Positions 58,848 to 64,000 of a stretch of 64,000 nt of DNA are shown here, piece by piece. Position 1 is the stretch's first letter. Every line of letters begins with the position of its first letter. The position numbers and the translations under genes were made by a program. Location of the stretch: NCBI RefSeq assembly GCF_000003605.2, contig NW_003139227.1, positions 50,571-114,570 of the forward strand, read 5' to 3'. The stretch comes from Saccoglossus kowalevskii (Eukaryota > Hemichordata > Enteropneusta > Harrimaniidae). The notes below the pieces were generated by a model. That model saw only the letters and a program-made list of their open reading frames with translations, was not told the origin of the DNA and did not search any database.

Positions 58848-61609
58848 AAATGAACAAATTTATAGGTGTCTCAAAGATATCCTGTGTACCACCACGTACA
58901 TAAATGAACCAATTTATATGTGTCCCAAAGATATCCTGTGTACCACCACGTACATGAATGAACCAATTTATAGGTGTCCCAAAGATATCCTTGTACCACC
59001 ACGTACATGAATGAACCTATTTATAGGTGTCCCAAAGCTATCCTGTGTACCACCACGTACATAAAATGAACCAATTTATAGGTGTCCCAAAGATATCCTG
59101 TGTACCACCACGTTCATAAATGAACCAATTTATATGTGTCCCAAAGATATCCTGTGTACCACCACGTACATAAATGAACCAATTTATAGGTGTCCCAAAC
59201 ATATCCTGTGTACCACCACGTACATGAATGAACCTATTTATAGGTGTCCCAAAGCTATCCTGTGTACCACCACGTACATAAATGAACCAATTTATAGGTG
59301 TCCCAAAGATATCCAGTGTACCACCACGTACATAAATGAACCAATTTATATGCGTCCCAAAGATATCCTGTGTACCACCACGTACATGAATGAACCTATT
59401 TATAGGTGTCCCAAAGATATCCTGTGTACCACCACGTACATAAATGAACCAATTTATAGGTGTCCCAAAGATATCCTGTGTACCACCACGTACATAAATG
59501 AACCAATTTATAGGTGTCCAAAAATATCCTGTGTACCACCACGGACATAAATGAACCAATTTATATGTGTCTAAAAGATATCCTGTGTACCACCATGTAC
59601 ATAAATGAACCAATTTATAGGTGTCTCAAAGATATCCTGTGTACCACCATGTACATAAATGAACCAATTTATAGGTGTCCCAAAGATATCTTGTGTACCA
59701 CCACGTACATAAATGAACCAATTTATAGGTGTCCCAAAGATATCCTGTGTACCAACACGTACATGAATGAACCAATTTATAGGTGTCCCAAAGATATCCT
59801 GTGTACCACCACGTACATAAATGAACCAATTTATAGGTGTCCCAAAGATATCCTGTGTACCACCACGTACATAAGTGAACCAATTTATATGTGTCCCAAA
59901 GATATCCTGTGTACCACCACGTACAAAAATGAACCAATTTATAGGTGTCCCAAAGATATCCAGTTTACTACCACGTACATAAATGAACCAATTTATATGT
60001 GTCCCAAAGATATCCTGTGTACCACCACGTACATAAATGAACAAATTTATAGGTGTCCCAAAGATATCCTGTGTACCACCATGTACATAAATGAACCAAT
60101 TTATAGGTGTCCCAAGATATCCTTAGACCACCACGTACATGAATGAACCTATTTATATGTGTCCCAAAGATATCCTGTGTACCACCACGTACATAAATGA
60201 ACCAATTTATAGGTGTCCCAAAGATATCCTGTGTACCACCACGTACATAAATGAACCTATTTATAGGTGTCCCAAAGATATCCTGTGTACCACCATGTAC
60301 ATAAATGAACCAATTTATAGGTGTCCCAAAGATATCCTTGTACCACCACGTACATGAATGAACCTATTTATAGGTGTCCCAAAGATATCCTGTGTACCAC
60401 CACGTACATAAATGAACCAATTTATAGGTGTCCCAAAGATATCCTTGTACCACCACGTACATAAATGAACCAATTTATATGTGTTCCAAAGATATCCTGT
60501 GTACCACCATGTACATAAATGAACCAATTTATAGGTGTCCCAAAGATATCCTTGTACCACCACGTACATGAATGAACCTATATATAGGTGTCCCAAAGAT
60601 ATCCTGTGTACCACCGTGTACATGAATGAACCTATTTATAGGTGTCCCAAAGACATCCTGTGTACCACCACGTACATAAATGAACCAATGTATAGGAGTC
60701 CCAAAGACATCCTGTGTACCACCACGTACATAAATGAACCAATTTATAGGTGTCCCAAGATATCCTTGTACCACCCCGTACATGAATGAACTTATTTATA
60801 GGTGTCCCAAAGATATCCTGTGCACCACCATGTACATAAATGAACCAATTTATATGTGTCCCAAAGATATCCTGTGTACCACCACGTACATAAATGAACC
60901 AATTTATAGGTGTCCCAAAGATATCCTGTGTACCACCACGTACGTAAGTGAACCAATTTATAGGTGTCCCAAAGATATCCTGTGTACCACCACGTACATA
61001 AATGAACCAATTTATAGGTGTCCCAAAGATATCCTGTGTACCACCACGGACATAAATGAACCAATTTATATGTGTCTAAAAGACATCCTGTGTACCACCA
61101 TGTACATAAATGAACCAATTTATAGGTGTCTCAAAGATATCCTGTGTACCACCACGTACATAAATGAACCTATTTATATGTGTTTCAAAGATATCCTGTG
61201 TACCACCATGTACATAAGTGAACCAATTTATAGGTGTCCCAAAGATATCCTGTGTACCACCATGTACAGAAATGAAAAATTTATAGGTGTCCCAAAAAAA
61301 TCCTGTGTACCACCACGTACATAAATGAACCTATTTATATGTGTTCCAAAGATATCCTGTGTACCACCATGTACATAAGTGAACCAATTTATAGGTGTCC
61401 CAAGGATATCCTGTGTACCATCATGTACAGAAATGAACCAATTTATAGGTGTCCCAAAAAAATCCTGTGTACCACCACGTACATAAGTGAACCTATTTAT
61501 ATGTGTTCCAAAGATATCCTGTGTACCACCATGTACATAAATGAACCAAATTTATAGGTGTCCCAAAGATATCCTTGTACCACCACGTACAGAATGAACA
61601 TATTTATAG

Positions 61610-62445
61610 GTGTCCCAAAGATATCCTGTGTACCACCATGTACATAAATGAATCAATTTATAGGTGTCTCAAAGATATCCTGTGTACCACCACGTACATA
61701 AATGAACCTATTTATAGGTGTCCCAAAGATATCCTGTGTACCACCACGTACATAAATGACCCAATTTATAGGTGTCCCAAAGATATCCTGTGTACCACCA
61801 AGTACATAAATGAACCTATTTATAGGTGTCCCAAAGATATCCTGTGTACCACCACGTTCATGAATGACCCTATTTATAGATGTCCCAAAGATATCCTGTG
61901 TACCACCACATACATAAGTGAACCAATTTATAGGTGTCCCAAAGATATCCTGTGTACCACCATGTACATAAATGAACCTATTTATAGGTGTCCCAAAGAT
62001 ATCCTGTGTACCACCATGTACATAAATGAACCTATTTATAGGTGTCCCAAAGATATCGTGTGTACCACCACGTACATGAATGAACCTATTTATAGGTGTC
62101 CCAAAGAAATCCTGTGTACCACCACGTACATAAATGAACCTATTTATAGGTGTCCCAAAGATATCCTGTGTACCACCACGTACATAAATGAACCAATTTA
62201 TATGTGTCCCAAAGACTCCTGTGTACCACCATGTACATAAATGAACCAATTTATAGGTGTCCCAAAGATATCCTTGTACCACCACGTACATGAATGAACC
62301 TATTTATAGGTGTCCCAAAGATATCCTGTGTACCACCACGTACATAAATGAACCAATTTATATGTGTCCCAAAGATATCCTTGTACCACCACGTACATAA
62401 ATGAACCAATTTATATGTGTCCCAAAGATATCCTGTGTACCACCA
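61610..62445. repeat. 17-monomer tandem duplication, copy 1
   Basis: About 836 bp recurs immediately downstream at +914 bp (17 x 54 - 4) in 62524-63359. Shared rare units include ATGAATCAATTT with CTCAAAG, ATGACCCAATTT, ACGTTCATGAATG, TATAGATG, CACATACATAAGTG, GATATCGTG, CCCAAAGAAATCC and the one-base-short GACTCCTGTG unit. Copy 1 has private changes (ACCAAGTAC near 61800, ATGACCC near 61866). Confidence 0.82.
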
Positions 62446-62523
62446 TGTACATAAATGAACCAATTTATAGGTGTCCCAAAGACATCTTTGTACCACCACG
62501 TACATGAATGAACCTATTTATAG

Positions 62524-63359
62524 GTGTCCCAAAGATATCCTGTGTACCACCATGTACATAAATGAATCAATTTATAGGTGTCTCAAAGATATCCTGTGTA
62601 CCACCACGTACATAAATGAACCTATTTATAGGTGTCCCAAAGATATCCTGTGTACCACCACGTACATAAATGACCCAATTTATAGGTGTCCCAAAGATAT
62701 CCTGTGTACCACCACGTACATAAATGAACCTATTTATAGGTGTCCCAAAGATATCCTGTGTACCACCACGTTCATGAATGAACCTATTTATAGATGTCCC
62801 AAAGATATCCTGTGTACCACCACATACATAAGTGAACCAATTTATAGGTGTCCCAAAGATATCCTGTGTACCACCATGTACATAAATGAACCTATTTATA
62901 GGTGTCCCAAAGATATCCTGTGTACCACCATGTACATAAATGAACCTATTTATAGGTGTCCCAAAGATATCGTGTGTACCACCACGTACATGAATGAACC
63001 TATTTATAGGTGTCCCAAAGAAATCCTGTGTACCACCACGTACATAAATGAACCTATTTATAGGTGTCCCAAAGATATCCTGTGTACCACCACGTACATA
63101 AATGAACCAATTTATATGTGTCCCAAAGACTCCTGTGTACCACCATGTACATAAATGAACCAATTTATAGGTGTCCCAAAGATATCCTTGTACCACCACG
63201 TACATGAATGAACCTATTTATAGGTGTCCCAAAGATATCCTGTGTACCACCACGTACATAAATGAACCAATTTATATGTGTCCCAAAGATATCCTTGTAC
63301 CACCACGTACATAAATGAACCAATTTATATGTGTCCCAAAGATATCCTGTGTACCACCA
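62524..63359. repeat. 17-monomer tandem duplication, copy 2
   Basis: This is collinear with 61610-62445. The short monomers at about 62216, 62273, 62382 and 62490 account for the four bases missing from 17 whole units. A related series starts at about 11561 (ACATCCTTG, ATGAATCAATTT, ACGACCCAATTT, ACGTTCATG), so the haplotype also exists some 50 kb away. Confidence 0.82.
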
Positions 63360-64000
63360 CGTACATAAATGAACCTATTTATAGGTGTCCCAAAGATATC
63401 CTGTGTACCACCACGTACATAAATGAACCAATTTATAGGTGTCTCAAAGATATCCTGTGTACCACCACGTTCATAAATGAACCAATTTATAGGTGTCCCA
63501 AAGATATCTTGTGTACCACCACATACATAAATGAACCTATTTATAGGTGTCCCAAAGATATCCTGTGTACCACCACGTACATGAATGAACCTATTTACAG
63601 GTGTCCCAAAGATATCCTGTGTACCACCATGTACATAAATGAACCGATTTATTGGTGTCCCAAAGATATCCTGTGTACCACCACGTACATTAATGAACCA
63701 ATTTATAGGTGTCCCAAAGATATCCTGTGTACCACCATGTACATAAATGAACCAATTTATAGGTGTCCCAAAGATATCCAGTGTACTACCACGTACATAA
63801 ATGAACCAATTTATAGGTGTCTCAAAGATATCCTGTGTACCACCACGTAATAAATGAACCTATTTATAGGTGTCCCAAAGATATCCTGTGTACCACCACG
63901 TACATGAATGAACCAATTTATAGGTGTCCCAATGATTTCCTGTGTACCACCATGTACATAAATGAACCAATTTATAGGTGTCTCAAAGATATCCTGTGTG

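Larger units (their letters stand above)
1..64000. repeat. 54-bp satellite DNA array, head to tail, about 1,185-1,190 copies
   Basis: The same 54-bp unit repeats from the first base to the last with no orientation change; the first full unit is 2-55 and the next starts at 56. Constant landmarks are AATGAACC (1-8), GGTGTCCC (17-24), GATATC (28-33), GTACCACC (38-45) and ACGTACAT (46-53). Most units differ from the consensus at only a few positions, and the same variants recur, so monomers fall into subfamilies. No unique spacer, gene, transposon or RNA gene interrupts it. Long ORFs occur because 54 is divisible by 3: the forward frame in register reads NEPIYRCPKDILCTTTYI, and two reverse frames are also open. 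I treat them as non-coding. Known biology: arrays like this are typical of eukaryotic heterochromatin. Species and satellite family are not recognised. Confidence 0.97.

Noticed and set aside
1-64000. CRISPR array
   Set aside because: The entire 54-bp unit is conserved, with no unique spacers between repeats and no cas genes; the number of copies and the length are those of a satellite.
1-64000. CENP-B box or telomere repeat within the monomer
   Set aside because: A CENP-B box needs two CpGs in a 17-bp pattern and the consensus has only one CpG (ACGT). No TTAGGG-like tandem repeats were seen. The CpG-rich stretch near 8287-8300 also does not fit the box.
1-64000. Bacterial or phage sequence with promoters and ribosome binding sites
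   Set aside because: There are no gene-like ORFs outside the repeat, no Shine-Dalgarno context before the repeated ATGAAC starts, and the structure is that of eukaryotic satellite DNA.
1-64000. A regular genome-wide higher-order repeat with one fixed period
   Set aside because: Several periods (5, 15, 17, 20, 25, 27, 32 and 38 monomers) coexist locally and none persists across the window.

Overview
The whole 64 kb window is one uninterrupted tandem array of a satellite repeat with a basic unit of 54 bp. By length there are about 1,185-1,190 copies, all head to tail in the same orientation. I see no genuine protein-coding gene, RNA gene, transposon, telomere repeat or unique sequence. Both window edges cut through the array, so it extends further in both directions. 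A head-to-tail array of this size, with layered subfamilies and higher-order blocks, points to nuclear heterochromatin of a eukaryote (centromeric, pericentromeric or subtelomeric). Nothing in the sequence lets me name the species, and I do not recognise the monomer as a named satellite.

Monomer (numbered from the A of AATGAACC): AATGAACC at 1-8, A or T at 9, TTTATA at 11-16, GGTGTCCC at 17-24, GATATC at 28-33, GTACCACC at 38-45, ACGTACAT at 46-53, A/G/T at 54. GC is about 39% (21 of 54). The only CpG is at 47-48. The commonest variants are A9T, G17T, A31T, C47T, G48A and A54G/T, plus a recurrent one-base deletion (G36) that makes a 53-bp monomer.

Layout: 1-2.7 kb, mixed monomers with A31T and A54G variants. 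2.77-4.27 kb, two copies of a 15-monomer block. 5.4-8.2 kb, two copies of a 27-monomer block. 8.27-8.51 kb, a strikingly divergent patch. 8.6-9.75 kb, a 1.1 kb block that recurs at 35.9-37.1 kb. 12.8-15 kb, nested 5-, 14- and 17-monomer duplications. 15.4-17.9 kb, a homogenised block rich in G17T monomers, including a 20-monomer repeat. 22.6-27 kb, A31T/A54G-rich monomers without 53-bp units. 28.1-30.8 kb, a 38-monomer-spaced duplication. 35.3-37.6 kb, a 32-monomer-spaced duplication. 51.6-53.4 kb, a 25-monomer-spaced duplication. 53.6-54.7 kb, a copy of the 3.5-4.5 kb block. 61.6-63.36 kb, a 17-monomer tandem duplication.

Long open reading frames (up to about 1,200 codons) exist on both strands. 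They follow from a 54-bp unit being a multiple of three and free of stops in three of its six frames. The substitution pattern and the many frame-shifting monomers argue against coding. The points of real interest are the subfamily architecture (53-bp marker monomers, a recurring four-monomer cassette, near-identical blocks 27-50 kb apart), an apparent methylation-decay signature at the single CpG, and the abrupt divergent patch near 8.3-8.5 kb, which may be old satellite or a consensus error.
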